DNA of 11,086 nt from Silanimonas sp965368785 (GCA_965368785.1 CBDUOG010000062.1:1-11086), one strand, 5' to 3'; positions 1 to 8,340 are shown, counted from the first letter of the stretch. Notes: generated from the sequence alone by a model not told the origin. Numbers and translations are program-made.

Positions 1-42
1 TCACTCAATTAGCAGTGATCTCACGAATACTAAGAAAGTAGA

Positions 43-771
43 ATGACCGCTCGAAAATTAGCGATAGTTAAAAGAGTTCTGGCACGCCCATCGTTACTGT
101 ATGCCAAGGCTCGTCAATGGGCGTCGGAAAGAACGGTTCTAACTAAATACCGATCATCGAAAGAGATCGCCCCGCTACGGGTGCAGCCGGTCATATGGGT
201 TAGAACGCCAAAAACGGCAAGCAGTGCAGTTAGGCAGATACTCAGTGCAACCGGAAGACTTATCGATTTACAACGCGAATCTGTCGTTGAGGTTTCCCGA
301 GAGCTTTGCGAATACAAGATAATCTCGATCGGGACAAATCAAGTCAGAGAATTCAGGGATGCGCATCCGGCGGTTTGGGAGAGGGCATTGCGTTGGGCAG
401 TGGTAAGGCATCCGTATTCAAGAGTGCTATCAGCTTGGCAATATATGGACTCTTTACGTACGTGCGACCTAGACGAGTTACTTCGCAATCCTCCTACTAA
501 AGATTCCCCGTCGGAATACCATCATTTTACATCTTCATTTTTTGAGATGCTCTCAGTCGACGGCGACCTCATAGTAAACGATATAACTTTATACGAAGAT
601 TTAGAGCGGTCTTTGGCGGACTTATTCAAGAAGTTGGGGGTGGAATTCCATGGCCTCCCGGTAGTTAATGTAACGCCGGGAAAGAAACGATATGAATTAA
701 CCGAGTGGCAGAAACAGAGGATTTTCGAGTTATATGAAGCAGACTTTGAAGCTTTTGGCTACGCTCGTTGA
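43..771 (+). CDS. Sulfotransferase family protein (carbohydrate sulfotransferase-like)
   Basis: Probably transfers sulfate from PAPS to a sugar hydroxyl in the cytoplasm. Two hallmark sites are visible. The 5'-phosphosulfate loop RTPKTASS (residues 54-61) follows a short hydrophobic strand. The 3'-phosphate-binding motif RHPYSRVLSAW (residues 122-132) matches the R-x-P-x-x-R-x-x-S form of Golgi-type and bacterial Sulfotransfer_2 enzymes. The C-terminal helix ending in EADFEAFGY (about 232-240) is also typical. The protein is 242 residues, within the usual range, with no signal peptide or membrane anchor. The ATG at 43 is the first start after an in-frame TAA at 31-33; the SD upstream is weak (AAGAAAG-like). 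The DNA is AT-richer than the genes to the right: two 60-base lines counted by hand gave 40% and 45% GC, against 67-68% in lines of the third and eighth genes. This suggests separate acquisition. The acceptor sugar cannot be read from sequence. Confidence 0.85.
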   Translation: MTARKLAIVKRVLARPSLLYAKARQWASERTVLTKYRSSKEIAPLRVQPVIWVRTPKTASSAVRQILSATGRLIDLQRESVVEVSRELCEYKIISIGTNQVREFRDAHPAVWERALRWAVVRHPYSRVLSAWQYMDSLRTCDLDELLRNPPTKDSPSEYHHFTSSFFEMLSVDGDLIVNDITLYEDLERSLADLFKKLGVEFHGLPVVNVTPGKKRYELTEWQKQRIFELYEADFEAFGYAR

Positions 772-846
772 TTTATCTCGAGTCAGGATTTACGGCAACC
801 TACATTAGGCTGGCTCAGTGGCTAATCACCATATAAGAAAGACGCT

Positions 847-2700
847 ATGTGTGGGTTCATAGCAATAATAGGGGCCGAGCAAAGCCCACAGGGTCGTGAC
901 GTTGGGCCTGCACTTAAAGTAATGGGTCATCGCGGCCCCGATGGTGAGGGTCAAGATCAAGTCTGTAATGGTAGCGTATCGCTGGGTCACGTCAGGTTAT
1001 CGATTATCGATACAAGTGATGCCGGCGATCAGCCAATGTGGCTGGATCAGCGATACTGCATTGTTTTCAATGGGGAGATTTACAACTACCAAGAATTGAG
1101 GAAAGAGCTTCAGGAACTCGGCGAGCGGTTCGCATCGAGATCAGATACCGAGGTAATTCTCAGGGCATTTCGAGTATGGGGCCGCGATTGCGTGCGGCGA
1201 TTCGTAGGAATGTTTGCGTTTGTAATAATTGACCAAGAGCGACGAGAAGTCTTCGGCGCTCGCGACCGAGCAGGAGAAAAACCGCTTTATTATTCTCGTG
1301 TCGGAAGAGGCTATAATTTTGCGTCGGAAATCAAAGCACTTTTCGCAATGAATAGTTGCGAGCGTCGCTTAGATACAGATGCTCTTGAACACTTCCTCGC
1401 ATTTGGCCATAGCCCATCGGCGCAATCGCTCGTTTCGGGGGTCGCGAAGCTTCCCGCTGGTCATTTCTTTGAATATTCTATCGAAAAAGACAAATTCGAA
1501 ATTCAGGGATACTGGTCTATTCCCAGCTATGTGAATTCAAGGCGCTCAGATGGGGAAATTCTGCAGGAGCTTGAATACCGACTCGGCGAGTCGGTGAGAT
1601 TACAAATGCATGCAGATGTACCTGTAGCCGTCCTCCTTAGCGGTGGGGTTGATTCAAGCCTTGTCACCGCTTTTGCGGCGCGTTCTGGGCGGGACGTCCG
1701 CACTTTTTGCTTAACGTTTCCGACTCGGCCGGAACAATCCGAAGCAGGGCATGCTGATTTGATCGCCAGGCACTTTGGTACCGAACACACCGAACTGCCG
1801 GTCGAGGAGCCAACTGTCCATCTGCTGGACCGCCTTGCAACTCAGTTTGATGACCCGATTGGGGACTCGTCAATGATTCCTACCTATCTCATTTCCGAGG
1901 CGATTTCGCGCCATTGTAAGGTGGCGGTGGGGGGGGATGGTGGTGACGAGCTCTTTGGCGGTTATGTGGCCTATAACTATCGTTTGAATATGGCGCGGCG
2001 TCTCGGTGGGTTTCCCTTATCTTGGCAGAAGCATCTGGGGAGCCTTCTTCTTAGACTCATCAGCGTTGGAAAAAGGGGGCGTGGAACCTCACGGATGTTG
2101 TCACTTGGTGCTTCGCCTGAGAATTGGCCTATCGGCTACTCATTTTCTGCGAAAGAACGCAGCCGACTTCTAGGAGGCAACGAGATTAACCGGTTGCCCG
2201 AGGAGAAACATCTTGCCGCTGCAGCAGCATTCGGTTCTGGAGTTTCGGGCATGACGCGTGCAGACTTTTCCGCGTATCTGATCGATGACCTTCTCGTCAA
2301 GGTTGATCGAGCGTCGATGCTGAACTCTCTGGAGATCAGATCACCTTTACTGGATCATCGAGTCATAGAGTTCGCTTTTCGAGACGTGCCTGATTCGATG
2401 AAGGCAAACAATACGGAACGAAAGATACTGTCCAAGCGACTGTGTGCGAAAATTCTACCGAGTGATTTTGATCTCGAGCGGAAGCAAGGGTTTTCCGTTC
2501 CTTATTTGGATTGGCTTCAGCGACCGGCCTGGCGGAACTACTTTCGGGAAACGTTGCTGGACGCGCCAGATCCCCTGTTTGATCGCGCCATCCTTGAGCG
2601 TTACCTTAAAGCGGGGGAGCGCGGCGCTGCTGTCGCTCCGCAATTGTTCGGCTTGGTCATGCTTGAGCGATGGCGAGCCGTTTATGGAATCTCGGCTTGA
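847..2700 (+). CDS. asnB: Asparagine synthase (glutamine-hydrolysing)-type amidotransferase
   Basis: Two-domain enzyme. The class II glutamine amidotransferase domain covers about residues 2-190: N-terminal MCGFIAIIG gives nucleophile Cys2, with HRGPDG (28-33), RLSIID (about 50) and FNGE (74-77). The ATP-pyrophosphatase synthetase domain covers about 240-600, with PP-loop SGGVDSS (265-271) and the GGDGGDELFGG region (about 362-372). All catalytic landmarks are present, so it should hydrolyse glutamine, channel ammonia and adenylate a carboxylate. In a polysaccharide cluster the substrate need not be aspartate. Homologues in O-antigen loci, such as WbpS-type proteins, are assigned to amidation of uronic acids, and that is a reasonable alternative here. 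Length 617 is normal for the family. Start ATG 847 is fixed by the need for Cys2; a weak AAGAAAG lies at 835-841. The 3' end overlaps the next gene by 31 bases. An 8-G run (1929-1936) lies inside a conserved motif. Confidence 0.93.
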   Translation: MCGFIAIIGAEQSPQGRDVGPALKVMGHRGPDGEGQDQVCNGSVSLGHVRLSIIDTSDAGDQPMWLDQRYCIVFNGEIYNYQELRKELQELGERFASRSDTEVILRAFRVWGRDCVRRFVGMFAFVIIDQERREVFGARDRAGEKPLYYSRVGRGYNFASEIKALFAMNSCERRLDTDALEHFLAFGHSPSAQSLVSGVAKLPAGHFFEYSIEKDKFEIQGYWSIPSYVNSRRSDGEILQELEYRLGESVRLQMHADVPVAVLLSGGVDSSLVTAFAARSGRDVRTFCLTFPTRPEQSEAGHADLIARHFGTEHTELPVEEPTVHLLDRLATQFDDPIGDSSMIPTYLISEAISRHCKVAVGGDGGDELFGGYVAYNYRLNMARRLGGFPLSWQKHLGSLLLRLISVGKRGRGTSRMLSLGASPENWPIGYSFSAKERSRLLGGNEINRLPEEKHLAAAAAFGSGVSGMTRADFSAYLIDDLLVKVDRASMLNSLEIRSPLLDHRVIEFAFRDVPDSMKANNTERKILSKRLCAKILPSDFDLERKQGFSVPYLDWLQRPAWRNYFRETLLDAPDPLFDRAILERYLKAGERGAAVAPQLFGLVMLERWRAVYGISA

Positions 2701-3827
2701 CTCAGAGCGTTCAGCCTCGGGTCGCGCTTTTGATCGCAGCCCTCGGTCGGGGTGGGGCGGAGCGCCAATTAATGCGTTTGGCGTCTGGATTGAATTTACG
2801 TGGATTTCTTGTCGAGATCTGGTGTTACGGTGGCGCGACAGCCTTAGATGACGAGTTACGCACGCAAGGGATCGTGGTTCGCAATGAGTCTGCAGGCTCG
2901 CAGTGGGCTAAAGTCAAATTGATTCGTACCTGGATGGCGGCATTCAAGCCGAATCTTATTCATGGATTCATGAAGCGTGCCTCGAGCCTTGCGGTTCTTG
3001 CGCGCGGTTTTTCCCGCAGGCCGATCGTGATTGGCAGTGACTTGTCTACTGCTACTTACGGCAAGCGCGATTTCACTCTCTGGAGTTCGCTGGTGCTGTT
3101 TGCCTTCGCGCAGTGCATTTCCACGCAGACTGAATTGAACCGGCAGAGCCTGCATCGGCTGGCGCCCTGGCTGCGACGGCGGGTGAGGGTGGTACGCAAT
3201 GGGTTAGATCTGTCGCGGTTTACGCCCCTCGCAGGGACCCGAACGCCGGGTCCGTTACGCTTCGTTTGCGTAGGTAGCGTATACGCGGTCAAAAATCCGT
3301 TGCGGGTCGTACAGGCGGTTGTACTGCTGAAGCAGACCGGAGTCAATGTCAGGCTTGATTGGTTCGGTCGCTTGGGGCTTGGTGGCGATTCTGCGCCTAG
3401 CGAGGACTATCAGGCCTGTCAGGCGCTGATCGAGCGTGAAGGATTGAAAGAGCACATATGTTTCCACGGGGAATGCATTGATATTCTTGAGGCGTACCAA
3501 TCTGCCGATGTTTTGATTCATGCCTCTGTGCAGGAGGGATTCCCGAATGCGGTGGTAGAGGGCATGGCCTGCGGTTTGCCGGTGGTGGTCAGCCGGGTGT
3601 CGGATCTGCCGCTGGCCGTGCGCGAAGCTAATAATGGCTTCGTTTTCGATGAGCGCGAGCCTCGGGAGATCGCGGCAGCAATGCGCCGGATAATGGATCT
3701 CCCCGAAGCTGAGCGAACGGCCATGGGGCGGCGTTCCCGCGAGCTGGCCGAGCGATGGTTCGGGCTCGATCGGTTCGTGGATGAGTATCAGGCCCTGTAC
3801 TTAGAATTGCTCGGGGAAATGGCATGA
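2670..3827 (+). CDS. Glycosyltransferase family 4 (GT-B fold)
   Basis: Retaining GT-B glycosyltransferase expected to add one sugar from a nucleotide-sugar donor to a lipid-linked glycan at the inner membrane face. The N-terminal acceptor domain opens with a hydrophobic strand followed by the glycine loop GRGGAERQ (26-33), common in GT4 enzymes. The donor domain starts near FVCVGSVYAVKNP and contains the E-x7-E signature EGFPNAVVE (289-297) followed by GMACGLPVV. Length 385 is typical. The start is uncertain. ATG 2670 overlaps asnB by 31 bases; an in-frame TTG at 2697, overlapping the asnB stop, would remove nine residues that lie before the first conserved strand. Neither has a strong SD. 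The 3' end overlaps the next gene by ATGA, so coupling is likely. The sugar specificity is not deducible. Confidence 0.9.
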   Translation: MASRLWNLGLTQSVQPRVALLIAALGRGGAERQLMRLASGLNLRGFLVEIWCYGGATALDDELRTQGIVVRNESAGSQWAKVKLIRTWMAAFKPNLIHGFMKRASSLAVLARGFSRRPIVIGSDLSTATYGKRDFTLWSSLVLFAFAQCISTQTELNRQSLHRLAPWLRRRVRVVRNGLDLSRFTPLAGTRTPGPLRFVCVGSVYAVKNPLRVVQAVVLLKQTGVNVRLDWFGRLGLGGDSAPSEDYQACQALIEREGLKEHICFHGECIDILEAYQSADVLIHASVQEGFPNAVVEGMACGLPVVVSRVSDLPLAVREANNGFVFDEREPREIAAAMRRIMDLPEAERTAMGRRSRELAERWFGLDRFVDEYQALYLELLGEMA

Positions 3828-4939
3828 ATCTTTGGGTCGAGCGCGTGCGCCGCTGGGTACCGCGGCCCGTTCGTTTTGGGTTGCAGCGGTTCGTGTCGCT
3901 TGATCGACTCAAAGAACGCTGGCGCGCCGCGAATGACCCCGATGCCGCCATTCTTCGCGGTGACGACGATAACATCGGCTCCGGTTTGCGGTTAGGCATA
4001 ACGCGAAACCGTGCATATTTTCATACGAACTATGTCCGTGCCTGCCGTGAGATTGGCGTGCCGTTCCAGGTTATTGACCTTGCGGCAGACGAATGGATGG
4101 AGACAGTGCGTGCCAGCGATTGCGCCGCGCTCCTTGTCTGGCCGGATGCAACGCGGTCACCGTGGTCACAGTTGTTCAAAGACCGGTGCAGGCTGATCGA
4201 GAGTGAGCTGGGTGTGCGGGTTTATCCTGGTGCGGCGGAATGCTGGCCGTACGAGAATAAATATCGACTTCGTGACTGGTTGATGGCGACTGGTATACCG
4301 CATCCCCGTACCTGGGTGTTCGTCGAACGAGATGCTGCCTTCAAATTTGCCTCGCAGTGTGATTTGCCCATAGTTTTCAAAACGGGCTTTGGCGCGGCAG
4401 CCACTGGCGTTCGCATCGTTCGGCGGCGATCCCAACTTCGGCGAATCCTGCGACGCGCCTTCGGTCGTGGCCATGCGCCCGCGGGACACGACTATCGAGA
4501 CCGGGAATGGGGAAGAGTGTTGCTTCAAGAATATCTGCCGGACGTTGCCGAGTGGCGCATGGTGCGGATCGGCGATGCCTATTTCGGGCATCCGAAGGGT
4601 CGCCGCGGTGAGTTCCACAGCGGCTCCAGCGTGGTCGAGTGGACCACGCCGGGCGATAATCATCTCGCACTGCTCGAAGAAGTGACCCGGCGTGGTGGAT
4701 TCCGTAGCATGGCAGTCGATATCTTCGAAACGCCGGATGGGCGTCTGCTGGTCAACGAGCTTCAGACGGTGTTCGGCGCCAGCACAGCCGTGCATCAGTT
4801 GAAGGTTGACGGGAAGCCGGGAAGGCTGATCCGCGATTCCAATGACGCCTGGCTATTTGAGCCGGGTGATTTCGCCCGCAATGCCTGTGCGAACGCACGT
4901 GTGCTCGATCTGTTAGAACTTCTCGGAGCTCAAAAGTGA
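3824..4939 (+). CDS. ATP-grasp domain protein (RimK/D-Ala ligase-like)
   Basis: Predicted ATP-dependent carboxylate-amine (or similar) ligase. Features that fit an ATP-grasp fold: YENKYRLRDWL (143-153), where K146 suits the first ATP-binding Lys; LPIVFKTGFGAAATGV (about 181-196), with K186 ahead of a small-residue P-loop-like turn; LLQEY (about 233-237), with E236 at the hinge position; and a metal-binding end with D299 in AVDIF and NE at 311-312. An N-terminal region of about 140 residues precedes it. Its first ~40 residues are basic, and the part after LRLGITRN resembles the Rossmann-like pre-ATP-grasp domain. No signal peptide is seen. Start ATG 3824 has GGGGA at 3813-3817 and overlaps the previous stop by ATGA. 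Substrates are unknown. The setting suggests joining an amino acid or other acid to a sugar, but this is inference. Length is 371 residues. Confidence 0.75.
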   Translation: MNLWVERVRRWVPRPVRFGLQRFVSLDRLKERWRAANDPDAAILRGDDDNIGSGLRLGITRNRAYFHTNYVRACREIGVPFQVIDLAADEWMETVRASDCAALLVWPDATRSPWSQLFKDRCRLIESELGVRVYPGAAECWPYENKYRLRDWLMATGIPHPRTWVFVERDAAFKFASQCDLPIVFKTGFGAAATGVRIVRRRSQLRRILRRAFGRGHAPAGHDYRDREWGRVLLQEYLPDVAEWRMVRIGDAYFGHPKGRRGEFHSGSSVVEWTTPGDNHLALLEEVTRRGGFRSMAVDIFETPDGRLLVNELQTVFGASTAVHQLKVDGKPGRLIRDSNDAWLFEPGDFARNACANARVLDLLELLGAQK

Positions 4940-4976
4940 GCCTGATTGCTTACCCTGGACTGACTCTCGTTTCTTA

Positions 4977-5981
4977 ATGAAAGAACTAATTCGAAGTATC
5001 GCTTATCACGTCGCCATTGGCAGTGGGTTGACTCGAATTAGTCGCCGATTTGGCGACCGAAGCGGAACTTTCATACTGTATGGACATCGTGTAAACGATG
5101 ATGATGAGGGGTATATGCAGGGCCTGGCTCCCGCATGGTTGGACCAGCAGCTTTCTTATCTGACTGGTCACTACGAAGTGATTTCGCTGCGAACGCTGGT
5201 GGACTGTCTGCGTCGCAAGTCGCCGGTACCCGAACGCTCCGTGGTGCTGACTTTTGACGACGGATTCCGCGACAACTACACGAATGCCTTTCCATTGCTG
5301 CAGAAGCATCGTGTTCCGGCAACCATCTTTGCCGTTACCGGCGCGCTGACGGATGGTGATTTACCTTGGTCGCAGCGTCTTGGATATCTTTTTCAGAACA
5401 CCTCGGCGAGTCGATTCCGCCACTCGCTGACCGAAGGTAAAGAGCTGTCGCTGGATACAACGGCTGCACGAAAGCTGGCATACCGACGAGTAAAACCTGC
5501 AATTTCGGTCATGTCCCGGCTTAAACGCGATGCGGCAATCGCCGAGATCAGTCGTGAACTGGATGTCTGCCCACCCCAGGACCGCATGATGACGTGGGAA
5601 CAGGCGCGCGAGATGCAGGCTGCGGGAATCGAGATCGGCGCACATACGGTATCGCATCCGCTGCTTGCGGAAATTTCATTGGAAGAAGCAATCCTGGAAA
5701 TTGAGACGTCGCGCGATGATCTCGTGCGCGAGCTCGGAATTGAGCAGCCGAGCTTCTGCTTTCCGGCGGGGAGCATGAATACCGAATTGCTGGCACGTAT
5801 TCCGCAGCTTGGCTTTTACTGCACCTTCGTTCCGGGACAGGCTATTCGTCTGAACAGTACGGAAAGTGTTGGACCGTATAGCCTGGCACGCGTCGGCTTA
5901 CCGAACGCGCCCGCAGCGTACCTGGAGGCTGAGCTTGATGGTCCTTTTCACGCCTTGCGGCGGCTAGCAGGTAGAGCTTGA
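4977..5981 (+). CDS. Polysaccharide deacetylase (NodB/CE4 domain)
   Basis: Metal-dependent de-N- or de-O-acetylase of the carbohydrate esterase 4 type. Motif 1 is TFDDG (92-96): D94 would be the catalytic base and D95 a metal ligand. Motif 2 is HTVSHP (223-228), supplying metal ligands H223 and H227. The later FCFPAG (260-265) matches the F-x-x-P-x-G strand of bacterial polysaccharide-locus members. Length 334 fits this longer subgroup, which has an insertion between motifs 1 and 2. The N-terminus (MKELIRSIAYHVAIG...) is basic and lacks a clear signal peptide, so it probably works in the cytoplasm on a lipid-linked or soluble precursor rather than on exported polymer. It starts 37 bases after the ATP-grasp gene without a recognisable SD; ATG 4977 is chosen because the conserved YGHRV strand follows at a normal distance. 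It ends 4 bases before the next gene. Confidence 0.9.
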   Translation: MKELIRSIAYHVAIGSGLTRISRRFGDRSGTFILYGHRVNDDDEGYMQGLAPAWLDQQLSYLTGHYEVISLRTLVDCLRRKSPVPERSVVLTFDDGFRDNYTNAFPLLQKHRVPATIFAVTGALTDGDLPWSQRLGYLFQNTSASRFRHSLTEGKELSLDTTAARKLAYRRVKPAISVMSRLKRDAAIAEISRELDVCPPQDRMMTWEQAREMQAAGIEIGAHTVSHPLLAEISLEEAILEIETSRDDLVRELGIEQPSFCFPAGSMNTELLARIPQLGFYCTFVPGQAIRLNSTESVGPYSLARVGLPNAPAAYLEAELDGPFHALRRLAGRA

Positions 5982-5985
5982 GGCG

Positions 5986-7194
5986 GTGAAGATAATTTAT
6001 CTGCATCAGTACTTTAATACGCCCGCCATGCAGGGAAGTACGCGCTCTTACGAAATGGGCCGCCGTCTGGTTGAGAGAGGGCACTCGGTCGTAATGCTTA
6101 CGTCATGGCGCGATGTGCATCCGGACCGCGATTGGTTCATCACCGATGAAGGCGGTATCGAAGTTCACTGGTTGCCGGTTCTTTATCGCAATGAGATGAC
6201 CTACTCTGAACGCATTCGCGCCTTCTTCCGCTTTGCCTTTTCTGCTGCGCGCCGCGCCGCGTCCCTAGATGGGGATGTGGTGTTCGCTACCAGTACTCCC
6301 TTGACCATCGCTTTGCCGGGCGCATGGGCAGCACGGCGCCGACGACGTCCGATGGTATTCGAGGTGCGCGATCTGTGGCCCCAAATGCCCATTGCGATCG
6401 GTGCCCTCCGCAATCCGCTTGCTATCTGGGCTGCGCGACGGTTAGAGCACTTTGCTTACCGGAACGCGGCACGAATTGTCGCGCTTTCCCCAGGTATGGC
6501 AGAGGGTGTGGCTGAGGCTGGTTTTGCGCCTGACCGCATCCGCGTCATACCGAATAGTTGTGATCTCGATCTTTTCCAGCCTGATTCAGGGCTTGGCCAA
6601 CTGTTTCGAGACAGCTACCCGAAGCTTGGAAATGGGCCGATCGTACTCTACGCGGGTACTATTGGACGCATTAACGGCGTCGAATACATGGTCGATCTCG
6701 CGGGTGCCTGTGCGAGACTTGCCCCGGCGGCGAATTTTGTGGTGCTGGGCGCAGGGTCGGAGTCTGATCGCGTGCGCCAGCGTGCCATCGAGCTGGGGGT
6801 GCTGAATAAGAACTTTCATATTCTTCCGCAATTGCCCAAAAAGGATGTTGTCGTCGCATTTGCGGCGGCAAGCGTGGTTTGCTCTTGGGTGGTAGATATC
6901 CCTGGAACTGAGAAAAATTCAGCCAACAAGTTCTTCGATGGTCTTGCTGCAGGCCGCGCTATTGCGATCAATCATGGCGGCTGGCAGGCCGATATTCTGA
7001 ATGAATCAGGGGCGGGCCTTGTCTTATCACGCAAGGTCGATGAGGCTGCGCAGCAACTTTCGGCCTGGCTGAATGACCCCGAGCGACTTGCCATCGCCGG
7101 GCATCGTGCACGTGCACTGGGTGAGTCGCGTTTTTCTCGCGACAGGCTTGCTGGCGAACTCGAGGCTGTTCTGAAAGAGGCTGCAAATGGCTGA
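5986..7194 (+). CDS. WbuB-like glycosyltransferase family 4
   Basis: GT-B glycosyltransferase related to the WbuB group, which in enterobacterial O-antigen loci is described as an amino-sugar (FucNAc) transferase. The N-terminus KIIYLHQYFNTP followed by GSTRSYEMGRRL is diagnostic, as is FEVRDLWP (125-132). The donor domain begins near VLYAGTIGRINGVEY, and the family's nucleotide-sugar site appears as EKNSANKFFDGLAAG (309-323). Length is 402. The start is a GTG at 5986, forced because the conserved first strand begins at residue 2; a purine-rich AGGTAGAG (5969-5976) can act as SD. It follows the deacetylase by 4 bases and abuts the next gene. An amino-sugar transferase beside a deacetylase fits a polymer containing N-acetylated sugars, though specificity is inference. 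Confidence 0.9.
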   Translation: MKIIYLHQYFNTPAMQGSTRSYEMGRRLVERGHSVVMLTSWRDVHPDRDWFITDEGGIEVHWLPVLYRNEMTYSERIRAFFRFAFSAARRAASLDGDVVFATSTPLTIALPGAWAARRRRRPMVFEVRDLWPQMPIAIGALRNPLAIWAARRLEHFAYRNAARIVALSPGMAEGVAEAGFAPDRIRVIPNSCDLDLFQPDSGLGQLFRDSYPKLGNGPIVLYAGTIGRINGVEYMVDLAGACARLAPAANFVVLGAGSESDRVRQRAIELGVLNKNFHILPQLPKKDVVVAFAAASVVCSWVVDIPGTEKNSANKFFDGLAAGRAIAINHGGWQADILNESGAGLVLSRKVDEAAQQLSAWLNDPERLAIAGHRARALGESRFSRDRLAGELEAVLKEAANG

Positions 7195-8340
7195 ATGGTA
7201 GATAGGTCTATTAAAGCAGATAGCCCGGAAGCACGCGTGGATCCAAGTCCATTTTTGCGAAGCGGCCAGCCGTTAACCCGTTGCGTCGGCCTGATAGGCA
7301 ATCTCGGCAGCGAAGCCGACGCTTTTGACGGTCAGACGATTCGCACGCGTTTAGTGCGCGACGAGTTCTTAAAACGCCTCGGCGGCGGCAACGTTCGGAC
7401 GGCCGATACGGCGCTAATCGTTCGTCGCCCTTGGAAGGTGCTGAGTTGCATCCTAAACTGCTTCCGTGAAGCCGATGTGATCTGCATCATGCCAGGTGAG
7501 CGTGGCTTGAGGATGCTGATACCGCTATTTTTACGGCTGCGTCGGTACTATCGCCGGCCGGTGCATTACCTGGTCGTGGGTGGATGGTTACCGGTTTTTT
7601 TGGAGGATAAGCCGCGCTTGTGTCGCCAAGTGGCGCAGTTGGACGGTCTCCACGTGCAAAGCCGACGAATGCAACGAGAGCTGAAGAGCCTCGGAATGCG
7701 GGACCTGTATTACCTGCCGAACTTTCGTAAATTTTCGCCGCCGGCTGCATGTTCCGGCGAATCAGCAAAATCCCCAGCTGGAGTTCTCAAGTTGGTATTT
7801 CTTTCGCGGGTGATACCGGAAAAAGGATTGGCGCCTTGCGTTCGGGCTGTTCAGGCTATCAATTCATCGCGATTCAGCCCGAGTGTCACTCTTGCGATTT
7901 ACGGCCCGGTAGGCGCGGATCATCAGGCATGGCTCGACGAGCTGCTCAAGATTTGCCCGGCCAGCGTGGATTATTGCGGGGCGGTGGCACCGGACAAGGT
8001 CATTGGGACATTGGCCGAACACGATGTGCTGCTGTTCCCGACCTGGTATGACGGCGAGGGATTTCCCGGCGTCATTGTAGAAGCCTATGCAGCAGGTATT
8101 CCGGTCATTGCCTCCGACTGGCAGGACAACGCTGAGGTCGTGGAATCCGGCGTGACCGGGCAACTGGCAGCAACCGGTGACGAGAATGCTTTGCGGGAGG
8201 CGATCATTCAGCTTCTGGACAATCCCGCGCGACTAGCTGGGATGAAACAGGCTGCCCGTGAACGTGCCCGCTGCTTCCATGTAGACGAAGTCATCCCGGA
8301 TCTACTGGACCGGCTCTTGTTGAAGGCAGGAAGCATATGA
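7195..8340 (+). CDS. Glycosyltransferase family 4
   Basis: Third GT-B glycosyltransferase of the run. The first conserved strand is CVGLIGNLGS (about residues 30-39), followed by FDGQTIRTRLV, an acceptor-domain pattern seen in capsule and O-antigen GT4 proteins. The donor domain begins near LVFLSRVIPEKGL. The E-x7-E signature is EGFPGVIVE (288-296), followed by AYAAGIPVIAS. Length 381 is normal; no signal peptide or transmembrane segment. ATG 7195 follows the previous TGA directly, with AAAGAGG at 7174-7180, which is rather far upstream. About 29 residues precede the first conserved strand, so a shorter start is possible. The 3' end overlaps the next gene by ATGA. Sugar specificity is unknown. 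Confidence 0.88.
   Translation: MVDRSIKADSPEARVDPSPFLRSGQPLTRCVGLIGNLGSEADAFDGQTIRTRLVRDEFLKRLGGGNVRTADTALIVRRPWKVLSCILNCFREADVICIMPGERGLRMLIPLFLRLRRYYRRPVHYLVVGGWLPVFLEDKPRLCRQVAQLDGLHVQSRRMQRELKSLGMRDLYYLPNFRKFSPPAACSGESAKSPAGVLKLVFLSRVIPEKGLAPCVRAVQAINSSRFSPSVTLAIYGPVGADHQAWLDELLKICPASVDYCGAVAPDKVIGTLAEHDVLLFPTWYDGEGFPGVIVEAYAAGIPVIASDWQDNAEVVESGVTGQLAATGDENALREAIIQLLDNPARLAGMKQAARERARCFHVDEVIPDLLDRLLLKAGSI
8328..8333 (+). promoter_or_regulatory. Shine-Dalgarno site for the glutaminase-dead asparagine-synthase homologue
   Basis: AGGAAG ends three bases before ATG 8337 (the AGGA core ends five bases before it) and lies inside the end of the glycosyltransferase gene. With the ATGA stop/start overlap it supports this start and coupled translation. 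The start matters because the missing Cys2 depends on it. Confidence 0.65.

Noticed and set aside
801..825. TTAG...CTAA inverted repeat as a terminator between the sulfotransferase and asnB
   Set aside because: Only four base pairs form and no T-run follows.
801..846. TATAAG at 832-837 as a possible -10 promoter element for asnB
   Set aside because: It ends 10 bases from the start codon and has no plausible -35 element at 16-18 bases upstream.
2444..2851. Open frame of 135 codons on the + strand spanning the asnB/glycosyltransferase boundary
   Set aside because: It overlaps two well-supported genes in another frame and shows no family features.
4166..4795. Open frame of 209 codons on the - strand
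   Set aside because: It lies wholly within the ATP-grasp gene, resembles no family I know, and the + strand frame carries clear motifs.
7187..7198. ATG at 7187 as an alternative start for the third glycosyltransferase
   Set aside because: It is in a different frame and reaches a stop after four codons.
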